Assembly: GCA_963838235.1 (NCBI GenBank)
Contig: CAWIQJ010000002.1
Span: 186,001-250,000, forward strand
Source of the DNA: JAFECT01 sp963838235
GTDB taxonomy: Bacteria > Pseudomonadota > Alphaproteobacteria > Caulobacterales > Caulobacteraceae
Direction of reading: 5' to 3'
Length of the DNA stretch: 64,000 nt
Shown here: in pieces, positions 8,977 to 18,388 of the stretch
Layout: each line of letters begins with the position of its first letter
Position numbering within the stretch: position 1 is the stretch's first letter
Notes under the pieces: generated by a model
The model's database searches: none
Told to the model about the DNA's origin: nothing
The model's input: only the letters and a program-made list of their open reading frames with translations
Program-made: the position numbers and the translations under genes

Positions 8977-10518
8977 ATGAGGTTTCAGCTTCTGCTCCGC
9001 CTGGCCCTGGCCGGCGCCGTCGTCGCTACGGCCGCGACCGCCATCGCCGCACCGACCTTCAAGGACGCGGACACTCGCGCCTGGTGGGCGCTGACCACCC
9101 GGTTGTCGAACGACGCCATGGAAGGCCGCGACACCGGATCGCCCGCCTACGCCCGCGCCGCGCGCATTGTGGCGGACCGCTTCAAGGCCGCCGGCCTCAA
9201 GCCCGCCGGCGACCACGGCGGCTGGTTCCAGACCGTGCCGCTGCACGAAGTGCGCGTGGACACGCGCGGGACCACGGTGGGCGTCGTTCGCGCCGATGGC
9301 GTCCACGCGTCGCTGAGGTTTCTGCACGACCTCACCGTGCGCCCGACCGACGCCCTGCCGGCGAGCCTCGATGCGCCGCTGGTGTTCCGAGGCTATTGCG
9401 GCGCGAAGGAGATGGGCGACGTCCGCGGCAAGGCCGTGGTCTGTTTCGGCGCGCGGCGCAGCGGCTTGCCGTCCGGCGGCGAACGCCTGAAAGCCGCGGC
9501 CGACGGCGGCGCGGCAGCGCTGATCAACGTCGATGACACGGGTTTCATCCTCGAGCCTGCGCGCTGGCCGGTGGCCTACGCGCGGTCGGTGACGATCAAG
9601 GACACGCCCGCGCCCGCGGCGCCAACGCTGCCGGTCATCAGCCTGAGCGCCGCCGCCTTTTCCAGCGTGATTGCAAATTCAGGCCAGGACGCCGCCCGTG
9701 TGCTCGCCGACGGCGCGGCCAAGCGGCCGCTACCGGCGTTCGACATCCCCGCCCGCATGAGCGCGCGTTTCGCGATCAGCAAGCGCGACTTCAGGTCCGA
9801 CAATGTGCTGGGCCTCCTCCCTGGAACCGACCCGGCGCTGAAGCCGCAGGTGGTGGTGATCTCCGCCCACCTCGACGGCTACGGCTTTGGCGAGCCGGTG
9901 AACGGCCAGCGCCTCTATCACGGGACCTTCGACGACGCGGCCTATGTCGCCACCCTCGTTCGCTTCGCCGATCGCCGTCACGGCCAGGGCCTGAAGCGCA
10001 GCGTCCTGGTCGCCGCCTTCACCGGCGGAGAGAAGGGCCTGCTCGGCTCGACCTGGTTCGTGCGCCATCCGACGGTCCCGCGCGAAAACCTGGTCGCCGA
10101 CATCAACCTCGATCAGCTGCGTCCGCTGTTCCCGCTGAAGATCCTGACCATCGAAGGCCTGGGCGAAACCAGTCTCGGCGATACGGCGGCGGCGCTCGCC
10201 CGCAGCCGCGGCGTCGAACCGCGCAAGGACCTCGAACCCGAACGCAACCTGCTCCACCGCGCCGACAGCTGGCCGTTCCTGGACGCGGGTATCCCCGCCG
10301 TCGGCTTCGTGTTCGGCTACGACCCCGGGACCAGGTCGGAGCAGATATATCGCGCCTGGTACAAGGACCGCTATCACCGCCCCATGGACAGCCTGGCGAC
10401 CCGGTTCGACCCGATCGCCGCACGCGACTTCAACCGCTTCTTCTACGCGCTGACCGAAACCGTCGCCGACACGCCGGAGAAGCCGGTCTTGCGGTCACGG
10501 CGAACGGTGGGTGACTAG
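8977..10518 (+). CDS. M28-family zinc peptidase with PA-like domain; catalytic Glu replaced by Gly
   Basis: 513 residues from the ATG at 8977, which gives a signal peptide ending near ATAIAAP; the frame stays open further upstream but lacks one. A protease-associated-like segment lies at about 130-250. Zinc ligands are recognisable: His298 and Asp300 in SAHLD, Asp in TFDDAA (319/320), Glu352, Asp379 in INLDQ and His467 in RYHRPMDS. The family normally reads EExGLLGS, the first Glu being the general base. Here it is GGEKGLLGS, with Gly at 351. Either a variant enzyme or an inactive homologue; otherwise intact. It converges on the minus-strand genes beyond 10620. Confidence 0.85.
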   Translation: MRFQLLLRLALAGAVVATAATAIAAPTFKDADTRAWWALTTRLSNDAMEGRDTGSPAYARAARIVADRFKAAGLKPAGDHGGWFQTVPLHEVRVDTRGTTVGVVRADGVHASLRFLHDLTVRPTDALPASLDAPLVFRGYCGAKEMGDVRGKAVVCFGARRSGLPSGGERLKAAADGGAAALINVDDTGFILEPARWPVAYARSVTIKDTPAPAAPTLPVISLSAAAFSSVIANSGQDAARVLADGAAKRPLPAFDIPARMSARFAISKRDFRSDNVLGLLPGTDPALKPQVVVISAHLDGYGFGEPVNGQRLYHGTFDDAAYVATLVRFADRRHGQGLKRSVLVAAFTGGEKGLLGSTWFVRHPTVPRENLVADINLDQLRPLFPLKILTIEGLGETSLGDTAAALARSRGVEPRKDLEPERNLLHRADSWPFLDAGIPAVGFVFGYDPGTRSEQIYRAWYKDRYHRPMDSLATRFDPIAARDFNRFFYALTETVADTPEKPVLRSRRTVGD

Positions 10519-10620
10519 GTATCGTGTCGACGCAATCCGAAAGCCATCAACGACACTGAGTGTGGTCGCCAGAAGCGGCATACGGTTGAGAACGGCACGA
10601 TGTCGGATGGGAAGCCGCGG

Positions 10621-11985
10621 TCAGGCGCCCGCGCTTGCCTCGGTTCGCAACCATCGGGCAAGAATCTCGCGCATTCGTGGATGGAAGTCTGAGCCGTCGG
10701 CTGCCCCGAGGGTATGTCCGGTCCCTTCGACGACATCCACTTCCAGCCAACGAGGGTCGCCAAGGGTCTTGAAGCGCGAAAGGCTATCTCCGACGGGCAC
10801 ATTCTCATGCTCGTCGTCGGCGCCATAGATCACGAGGCTCGGGTGATTGACGCGGCGCCAATCGTTCATTGGCTCGTAGCCGAACACCTTTCGCCACCAC
10901 TGCACCTTTGGATCAGAGACGTCGCGGGGGAATTCCTTCACGATCGGCGTTGTGGTCGCCAACCGATCGTATTCGCGGACATAGGCCTGTGCAGCGGCGG
11001 CGTCGCCGGTCCGGGCATAGGCGAACATCAGCTGGTGCAGCGCCAGGACCTGCTGAATCTGGACCTCGTCCATCTTGCGCTCGCGCATCGTATTGGTGAC
11101 TTCGTGCAGGACTTGCTCTTCCGGCCGTACCGAGGTCCCGGAAAGGTCCACGATGAACTTCACGTCGTTCGAGCGGGCGGCGGCCAGCGGGACGATCCAT
11201 CCACCTTGACTCATTCCCACCAGTCCTGTTCGCCGCGGGTCCACCCCCGGATCTGTCCTCAGCGCCGCAAGACCTGCCAAGGCGTCGTCCGCGAGAATAC
11301 CGAAATCCGCCTGCGTCCAGTCGCCACCCGAATGGCCAGACCCACGCTTGTCAGGCAGCAGAACCACGTAGCCCTGGTCCGCGATAAAAAAGGCAAGCTT
11401 CTGGTACCAGGGACTGTCGCGATCGCTGTACCCGGACCCGTGAACAATAACGACAGCCGGTCGGGACGCTGCCGAACCCGAGGGCGAATAGACCGTGCCA
11501 GCAAGCGCTACGCCATGGCTGAAATACACGATCTCGCGGGCCTGCCGCATCACCTCGACCTTCGAGATCGTGAGGGTTTCGCCCACCGCAGGAACGATTT
11601 GGAAGCCGGTGACGTTGCCGATGGTGTCCCTCTTGGCGACGAGCGTCTGCTTTTCGCCGTCGATGCTGGCGGTGAATTCATCGCCGCGCTTTCGGTTAAT
11701 CACGAAGCCGCCGAAACCGCTGGCGTTGAACGCGCTGAGTTCGGCCTCCGCGCCATAGGTGATGTACCAGGCTCGCCCCGTCGGTAGAGTGTAGAGGCCG
11801 ACGAACTGTTGAACCTCGCGCCGATTGGACAGAGAGTCAGGTTTCGCAGCGCCCACCTGCGTGGTGGCGCACGCGCTCAACAGAATGGCCATGGTGATCG
11901 CGGCGGCGCCAATCGTCGCGCTTTTTATTTGCGGCCAGCGGCAACGACCTAAGGGCGTTGCCCACGATATCGCACGTCGCCACAT
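10621..11985 (-). CDS. Secreted alpha/beta-hydrolase lipoprotein (esterase/peptidase-like)
   Basis: 454 residues from the ATG at 11985, preceded by an AAGGGA-type ribosome site. The N-terminus runs into a lipobox, LLSACATT. An N-terminal beta domain (about 50-150) precedes an alpha/beta-hydrolase fold. It has oxyanion region VHGSGYSDRDS, nucleophile in VGMSQGG, acid in VIYGADDEHENVP and His in GTGHTLG. The family commonly hydrolyses esters or short peptides; substrate unknown. It sits 76 bp downstream of the chimeric S41 gene on the same strand and is probably co-transcribed with it. Confidence 0.8.
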   Translation of the reverse strand: MWRRAISWATPLGRCRWPQIKSATIGAAAITMAILLSACATTQVGAAKPDSLSNRREVQQFVGLYTLPTGRAWYITYGAEAELSAFNASGFGGFVINRKRGDEFTASIDGEKQTLVAKRDTIGNVTGFQIVPAVGETLTISKVEVMRQAREIVYFSHGVALAGTVYSPSGSAASRPAVVIVHGSGYSDRDSPWYQKLAFFIADQGYVVLLPDKRGSGHSGGDWTQADFGILADDALAGLAALRTDPGVDPRRTGLVGMSQGGWIVPLAAARSNDVKFIVDLSGTSVRPEEQVLHEVTNTMRERKMDEVQIQQVLALHQLMFAYARTGDAAAAQAYVREYDRLATTTPIVKEFPRDVSDPKVQWWRKVFGYEPMNDWRRVNHPSLVIYGADDEHENVPVGDSLSRFKTLGDPRWLEVDVVEGTGHTLGAADGSDFHPRMREILARWLRTEASAGA

Positions 11986-12061
11986 TGGTGTGATCCCTTC
12001 TGCAGAACATGCCACACTCCCAAGCATGCACGGGGCAGTGGCTTCTGATCGAGGCGTACAA

Positions 12062-13693
12062 TCATTTGACAAACGGCTTTGCGAGGTAGGATTGCGCAGT
12101 CGCTGGCGCCGCATGGCGCGCGAAGCCGGCGATCCACGCTTCCAGACCGTGGTCGTCGCCCATATCGCCCCTCCAATGAAGCGCAGGCGAATAGGCGACA
12201 TTTTGGCCGCGCTCGCGATTACGATAGTGCTTCATCGGAAGTTCGAGGACGGCGCGCCCGCTCGGCAGCGGCGCCGGACGATTTTCAAGATAGAGGGTGT
12301 CGGCGCCGGTCTCGTCGCCGATTTGGACGGCGCCCGGAAGTTTCCGAGCGAGATCGACGAGATTGAGGCACGAGCTCTCGCAGTCACCGTCCGTGAGCAG
12401 GTAAGCCTTGGCGCGGACCGGGTGGTGCTCGGTGGCGTCGCCCCCGGCGAGCAGGGCGTATTCGTCCGGGTCGACATAGAGCGCGCGTCCGTCGGCGATC
12501 GCAGCCGTCATGCCGTGTATGATGTGATCAAGTCCGGTATAGGCGGTCGACTGCTCACCAAACAGCTTACCGAGCATGGGTTGGACCTGGGAGAGATAGC
12601 CGAGGTTGGCTCCCGACGCGCGCCACTCTGCACGCAGATCGCGGGCGCGTACGTCGCCCACGGCGCCCGAGCCCCAGATGGCGTTGAGCACGCGCAGGGC
12701 GACGAATGTGTTTCCACCCTTATCGCCGCGCAAGTCGATCACGACGTATGGCGCGGCGCGCAGCTTCGGCGCGTCGCGGTCGATCCCGCCCATGAGCGAC
12801 TCAAGTTCGGCCACCGCGCTTGGATTTAAGGCATTGAGCGTCGGCAGGCCCAGCCAGTAGCCGCCATCCGGAAGGAGGCGCACGCCGCCATGTTGTGCGT
12901 GGCCGACATTGCGTGCGGTCCGTATGCGGCTCGAAAGATCGGGAGCGCTTATCGCGCGCCAGTTAAGCGTTCGGTTCCATGCCCTGCCGCGATAGGCGAA
13001 AGTACACCGCGTCGGACGAGTCACGAACGGATTGCCCTGGTCGACTAACAGATAGGGCGCAACCGCTCGGCGGGCGGCTGGAACCGACCATCGACCGACA
13101 TAGTGCGCAAGATTTTGCTCGGCCATTGCGCCCGCGAAAATGCGATCGCAACCGATCAGCACTGCGCCGATCGGATCGGCGCGCGAATTCTCGGTTACGA
13201 CGATGTGGATTCGTGCCTGCCGGTATCCGACCATAAACCCGGGCCATTGCGCAGGCGCCGGATCGCGGAAGTCGACGCGCAGATGATTGTCTTGGAACGT
13301 CTCAACGAACCTCTCAAGTGTGAAGCGATAGCCAGCCGGCGACGTCGCCTTCGACGCATCTTGGCGCGCTTGGCCGTAGGCTCGCGCTATTCGAGCGCGA
13401 AACATCGGATCCACGCCGGCGACCGATCCGGGTGTATTGTCAAGGAGCTGGCTTCTCGCCGCGGCGAGATCCGTGAGCGTCAACGCGCGCCAATCAACTG
13501 CGACCGCGACTGGCTGGTCATCGGCGATCGCGGCCGCCGTCGTCATACATGCAAGAGCAAGGGCGAAGGCGGTGAGGCGTACGGTCACAGTCGCATGCGG
13601 GAAGCACAGATAGACCTTGTCGCTCGAATATGCGCCCAGCCCCAGGGCCGCCAAAACAAGCGCCCCGACGGCGTTCAAAATCCATTTCCACAT
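12062..13693 (-). CDS. Chimeric S41-family peptidase: N-terminus of one S41 paralogue fused to a second
   Basis: 543 residues from the ATG at 13693. The first 36 or so (MWKWILNAVGALVL...FPHATVT) match the start of the S41 gene at 44950-46426. The rest, from VRLTAFALALACM, matches the neighbouring S41 gene at 43420-44953. The parent-like arrangement is therefore the pair at 43-46 kb, and this copy lost about 1.4 kb between them, leaving an in-frame fusion. S41 features kept: VIDLRGDKGGNT and LLTDGDCESSCLNLVDLARKL, where the nucleophilic Ser is expected. A GTG at the fusion point could also start translation just before the second signal-like segment. Confidence 0.82.
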   Translation of the reverse strand: MWKWILNAVGALVLAALGLGAYSSDKVYLCFPHATVTVRLTAFALALACMTTAAAIADDQPVAVAVDWRALTLTDLAAARSQLLDNTPGSVAGVDPMFRARIARAYGQARQDASKATSPAGYRFTLERFVETFQDNHLRVDFRDPAPAQWPGFMVGYRQARIHIVVTENSRADPIGAVLIGCDRIFAGAMAEQNLAHYVGRWSVPAARRAVAPYLLVDQGNPFVTRPTRCTFAYRGRAWNRTLNWRAISAPDLSSRIRTARNVGHAQHGGVRLLPDGGYWLGLPTLNALNPSAVAELESLMGGIDRDAPKLRAAPYVVIDLRGDKGGNTFVALRVLNAIWGSGAVGDVRARDLRAEWRASGANLGYLSQVQPMLGKLFGEQSTAYTGLDHIIHGMTAAIADGRALYVDPDEYALLAGGDATEHHPVRAKAYLLTDGDCESSCLNLVDLARKLPGAVQIGDETGADTLYLENRPAPLPSGRAVLELPMKHYRNRERGQNVAYSPALHWRGDMGDDHGLEAWIAGFARHAAPATAQSYLAKPFVK

Positions 13694-13832
13694 GCAAAAC
13701 CCCCCATCCGAATTGTTAGAGGGTGTGAAGCGGCGAAATGGATGCGGAGTCTGAGAAAAATAGTTGAATGAGCGTTGTAGAGAGCCATCCTCCACTTGGC
13801 GCAAGCAAGGTTGTTCTGTTTTTTGCCAAAGC
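12062..13832. repeat. Copy 1 of a diverged segmental duplication (internally deleted)
   Basis: Sequence from the S41 stop codon to about 140 bp upstream of its ATG is homologous to 43420-46568, including non-coding upstream sequence (GTTAGAGGGTG, GTCTGAGAAAAATA and a TTCT...TGCCAAA tract in both). Homology stops at the shared stop codon on the left. Copy 1 lacks most of the first S41 gene. The copies differ at many bases, so the event is not recent. Confidence 0.8.
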
Positions 13833-14068
13833 GCGGCTTGGCGGGACCGTTTGGTGAAGGGGGCAGTCTAGGGAGATATTTCTCCGCCGGCCACCTCGTC
13901 CAGCTGACGTTATGGGAAATGGGGAGCAGCGGCAGTCGGCGCGCCTCTGCTCGGGCATGCACACATGGGCCGCTTGTGGACTCGTAGCAGCCTTCGGGAC
14001 GTCCGCTTTGCGCGCCCGAAGGACCGTCAGCTTTCGACGCGACCCTGGCCGCTATCTTTCCCCGCCGC
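13694..14068. other. 375-bp non-coding stretch upstream of the chimeric S41 gene
   Basis: No convincing gene. The first 140 bp match the upstream region of the second S41 locus and probably hold its promoter. Around 13998-14045, CGTCCGCTTT and CGTCAGCTTTCGACG resemble short CCGCTTT-type repeats that recur near 37.5 kb. The rest, up to the LysR stop, shows nothing I can assign. Confidence 0.4.
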
Positions 14069-14968
14069 TCATTCCCGCCAGGGAGCGGGATGGAGCGCGC
14101 TCCGGACGTAATCTAGAAACTTCTGAGTCCGAGCAAGCCTTGCGCGCGTGGGGCCGAGAAGGGCGACGACATTCGCCGCCGGAGGTTGGAAGTCATGAAG
14201 GACCCTGACCAGCGCACCGCTGCGGAGGTCGTCGGCCACGTTCCATTCCGACCGGACGATGATGCCGCGTGCGGCGAGGGCCCACAGGCGAGTGATCTCG
14301 CCGTCGTTCGAGGCAAGTGAAGGTCGGATGCGGACCGAAACCGTCTCGCCAGCATGCGAGAAGCGCCACAGTGTCGAATCCTCCTCGTTCTCGCGCAACG
14401 CGATGCAGGGAAAGCGCGAGAGGTCTGCCGCCGATAGGGGCGTTCCGTGTATTTTCAGAAGGGCCGGCGCGGCGCAGACGATCCGGTCATTTGGCGCAAG
14501 CTTGGTGACGATTCCCGCGCCGTCTTTCAGCTCTCCGATATGGATCGCCAAATCGGTGCGGTTGGATGCATCTGGGGGGCTATCGGAAAGTCGTAGCTCA
14601 ATCGTGACGGCAGGATGCTCAGCCTGGAACGCCGCAATCAGCGGCGCGATGTAACGGCGTCCGAAGCCGAACGGCGCCGTCACCCTCAGGTTTCCCGACA
14701 GCCGGTCCCGACGCGAGGCGATCTCTTCGTCGAGTTCGTCCAGCTCCTCCAGGATCAGGCGCGCCTTGGCGGCCACGGCGTCGCCCTCGTCGGTCAGGTG
14801 GACGCCCCCGTGCTGCCGGTCGAGAAGGCGCACGCCCAGCCGGCGCTCGAGCGCGGCCAGGCGCTGAGAGATCGCGGGCGGCGTGACGTCGAGCTGCCGG
14901 GCGACGTCGGCCAGCGACCGCGCGCCGGCGACGACGGAGAAGAAGCGGAGATCGTCGAGGCTGAGCAT
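14069..14968 (-). CDS. LysR-family transcriptional regulator
   Basis: 299 residues. The winged HTH occupies about 4-62 (LDDLRFFSVVAGARSLADVA, PAISQRLAALERRLGVRLLDR), followed by the periplasmic-binding-type effector domain (LRVTAPFGFGRRYIAPLI onward). It is divergent from the TonB receptor gene. Its start codon overlaps a perfect 6-bp inverted repeat (14968-14983), which fits autoregulation and control of the adjoining transporter/peptidase cluster, as is usual for LysR proteins. The co-inducer is unknown; a peptide breakdown product or D-amino acid would fit the context. Confidence 0.92.
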   Translation of the reverse strand: MLSLDDLRFFSVVAGARSLADVARQLDVTPPAISQRLAALERRLGVRLLDRQHGGVHLTDEGDAVAAKARLILEELDELDEEIASRRDRLSGNLRVTAPFGFGRRYIAPLIAAFQAEHPAVTIELRLSDSPPDASNRTDLAIHIGELKDGAGIVTKLAPNDRIVCAAPALLKIHGTPLSAADLSRFPCIALRENEEDSTLWRFSHAGETVSVRIRPSLASNDGEITRLWALAARGIIVRSEWNVADDLRSGALVRVLHDFQPPAANVVALLGPTRARLARTQKFLDYVRSALHPAPWRE

Positions 14969-14983
14969 TAAGCTCCAGCTTAA
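14968..14983. promoter_or_regulatory. Candidate LysR operator
   Basis: TTAAGC and GCTTAA form a perfect inverted repeat around a TCCA spacer. It lies exactly at the lysR start codon and about 100 bp before the divergent TonB receptor start. Position and symmetry fit an operator shared by both promoters. Binding is inferred. Confidence 0.5.
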
Positions 14984-15083
14984 CCTAATCCGGCGATCGA
15001 GTTAATTGCCCTTCGGCAAGTCCTTCGTCAGCATCACCCTGACGCCGCTCGTTCAGAATGCGGTCGAATGGGGGATGCTGACC

Positions 15084-18000
15084 ATGGTCGGGCAAAAGAG
15101 ATTCAAGCAGCTGCTATTGGCGACCGCCGTTATCGGCGGGATCGCGGTTCTGGCGGCGCCGGCTTCGGCGCAGGACCAGCCCTCGAGTGGCCAGACGACC
15201 AGCGGCCAGCCCTCCAGCACGGTGTCGGAAGTCGTCGTCACTGGATCACGCATCCCTCGCCCGGAAATTGATCGGTTGCAACCGACGATCGTCAGTACCT
15301 CGCAGCAGATCGAGAACAGCGGCGACGTCAACCTCGGCGACTTCATCCGCGAAAACCCAGTATTCCAGGCCTACGACGAGACCAGCGGCGACCGCGCGTC
15401 GAACAACAATTCCGGCGACGCCGGTGTCATTTTCGCGAACCTTTACAACCTGGGCAGCCAGCGCACCCTGACCTTGGTCGACGGCCAACGCGTGGTTGGC
15501 GCGGAGGCGGCGAACGGCTCCGGCGCCAGCGGCCTGCAGGTCGACCTGAGCTCGATCCCGTCGGGCCTGGTGCAACGCATCGAGACGATCTCGGTCGGCG
15601 GCGCTCCGATCTACGGCTCCGACGCGATCGCCGGCACAGTCAATGTGATTCTCAAGCACGACTTTGACGGCCTCGAGGTCGAGAGTCTAGGGCGGCCTGA
15701 CCGAAAAGGGCGACGGCGGCAACGTGCGGGAGCAGGTCCTTTGGGGTCACAACTTCGCTGACGGCCGCGGCAACGTCACCTTGTCGGCGGCCTATACGCT
15801 GCAGGACGCGATCACCGCCCAGGACCGCAATTTCGATGAACCCTTCGGCTTCGTCGGGTCGCTTACTAACCCAGCGGTCAACATCCCAGTCACAGGCGGC
15901 GCCTTCATCCTATCTTCGGATCTCGGACGGCCCTCCACTTACTTCGGACTCGGCGGCGTCAACGCCACCACCGGCGCCCCCTTTGGCTTCTACACCAACG
16001 CTGCCGGCCAGCCGCTAACCTTCGACGCCAGCGGCAATCTCGTGCCGTTCAATCCCGGCAAGCCGGCGGGCGCGGTCTTCGCCGGCGCTGCGCTCGTCAC
16101 CATTCCGCCCGGATCGGATACGACCTCCACGCGCGAAATGCCCGATGTCCTGCAGCCGTCGCAGCGCGTCTTCATCAACGGCATGGCGCACTACGACCTG
16201 ACCGACAACGTGACGGTGTTCGGCCGGTTCAGTTACGCTCAGACGACCGCCCAGTTCGACAACCCGGCACCGATCGTCTTCGCCCTCGGCGGCTATCCCG
16301 ATCCCAACACCTATTCATTGGCTATCAACCCGGCGACCAATCCCTTCCTTACGCCATCGTCCCGGGCCTACTTCCTCAACCCGGCGAACCAGAGCCCCTT
16401 CGGCCCGACCATCTACCTCAACCGCCAGCTGGCCGACATCAACCCGGGCACGGAGGACATCGACCAGAAGACCTGGACCGCGCAGGCGGGCTTCGAGGGC
16501 AAGTTCAAGGTTGCCGACCGCGACTTCAAATGGGATCTCACCTTCAGTGACGGCGAGACGACGCGCGATCTGACCATGATCGGCATCCCGTCCCAGAATT
16601 TCGCCAACGCCAACCAGGCGGTCTATGCGTCACCTGGCGTCGGCGGCGGCCCGCTCGGCGGCACCGTCATCCCGGTGCCGGCGAACCTCAGTCTGTCGGA
16701 TTTCACCTACAACGCGGCGACGCATGTCTACGTTCAGAACGGCACCGGCGACCTGATGACCTGTGCGTCGCGTTTGACCACCAACAACAACTGCGCGCCC
16801 TACAATCCCTTCGGCGCCCAAAACCCCCAAGACGCGCTGAATTACCTGCGGCAACAGCAGTACCAGGACAGCCGCATCCAGCAGCAGTACGTCGAAGGCA
16901 ACGTCAACGGCTCGCTGTTCGACCTTCCGGCCGGACCGCTGCAATGGGCGGCCGGCTTCGATGTCCGCCGCGAAGAAGCGAACTTCTCGCTCGATCCATA
17001 TGAGAACATCGACAATCCGCTGAGCCAGGGCGGGACCTACTATCTCGGCTATCCGCACGGCGCGCCGATCAGCGGCAGCTTCACGACCAAGGAAATCTAT
17101 ACCGAGATCCGCGCACCCCTGATCGATGCCGACATGATGCGCAGCGCCATGGGCTTCGCCCTGTTCAAGAAGCTGACGTTCGAAGGCGCGGTGCGTTACA
17201 TGGACGACAGCATCACCGGGTCCGACGTCGCCTGGACCGCAGGCGGCGAGCTGCAACTGAACGACGACCTCATGTTCCGCGGCAACCGCACCCACTCGGT
17301 GCGCCAACCGGCTATCGGCGAGCTCTTCGCCGGCACCATTCCCGAGTTCCAATCTATCACCGACCCCTGCGCCGTCGGCATCATCTCGACGGGTCCGAAT
17401 CCGGCGAACCGGAAAGCGAACTGCGAACAATCGGTGATAAATGCGGGCCTCGCCGGCAATGTCGCCGCTGCCGACGCCTTCCTGTCCACCTTCACCAGTC
17501 CGCTGGCCGGAATCAACGGCGACTTCTCTGGCAACACTCACCTCCATAGCGAAGTCGCCGAGTCCTGGACCGCGGGTATGGTCTTCACGCCGCGCACCTT
17601 GCCCGGCTTCATGCTTACCGTCGACTGGATCGATATCGACATCAAGGGCGCGATCGCGGCGCTAGGAGGCGAAGGCGTGGCGGACGCGTGCTACGATGCG
17701 CCGAACTTGAACAACAACTATTGCACGGCGATCTCGCGCAATCCGGCGAACTTCTCGATTTCCGGCTTCCAATCCTTCGACGTGAACCTCAACACACGCG
17801 ATTTCGCGGGCCTCACGGTGCAGGCGCGTTACAGCAACGTGGACGTGGCGCGCCTGTTTGGCCAAACCCCGGGAGACTGGGGTTCATTATCTGCGAACGT
17901 GTTGCTGTTCTATCAGGCTCATGACCTCTCGGGCATCGTTGGCGAAGGCGTCCAGGACGATACGACCTCGAGCGGCGCGGAACGCTACCGGGTGCAGGGC

Positions 18001-18279
18001 GGCCTCGACTGGAAAGTGGCGAAGTGGGACGTCTACTGGCAGACGACCTTCTACGGCGCGTCCAAGGTCAGCTCAGAGTCACCGTCGATCTTCCTCTACA
18101 ACGACATCAAGCCGTACTACCTGAATGACTTGGCGGTGAACTACGACGTTACGCCGAACCTTCGCCTGCAGATGGTGGTGGACAACGTCCTTGATGCGAA
18201 GCCGCCATTCAATTCGTTCAGCTATCAGTACGACCGCTTGGGTCGCCGCTTCGAGCTCGGCGTGAAGGCGAAGTTCTGA
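15084..18279 (+). CDS. TonB-dependent outer-membrane receptor (frameshift at 15690-15692)
   Basis: About 1064 residues when one G is removed from the GGG at 15690-15692, which joins ESLGGLTEKGDGG across the two frames. The ATG at 15084 has GGGGGA upstream and gives a signal peptide ending APASAQ. SEVVVTGSRI marks the start of the plug, followed by LGSQRTLTLVDGQR and GSDAIAGTVNVI. The long barrel ends YDRLGRRFELGVKAKF, a terminal Phe as expected for insertion by the Bam machinery. No SusD, heme or siderophore hallmark was seen. Context of peptidases suggests peptide uptake across the outer membrane. Confidence 0.9.
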
Positions 18280-18306
18280 TCCTCCGCTTCCTCCTGAGAG
18301 ACTGGA

Positions 18307-18338
18307 GGCTCGGTTCCCCGTCCGAGCCTTCGGTTTTT
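18307..18338 (+). terminator. Intrinsic terminator between TonB receptor and NhaC-type gene
   Basis: GGCTCGG (18307-18313) pairs perfectly with CCGAGCC (18322-18328), followed closely by TTCGG and a T5 run (18334-18338). It sits 28 bp after the receptor stop and 50 bp before the next gene. It probably insulates a highly expressed receptor from the downstream operon, or limits read-through. Confidence 0.75.
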
Positions 18339-18388
18339 CCCCCAGCCACTGTTCGAATGTCCACGCCGACCGAGCGAAGGTGCGTACC

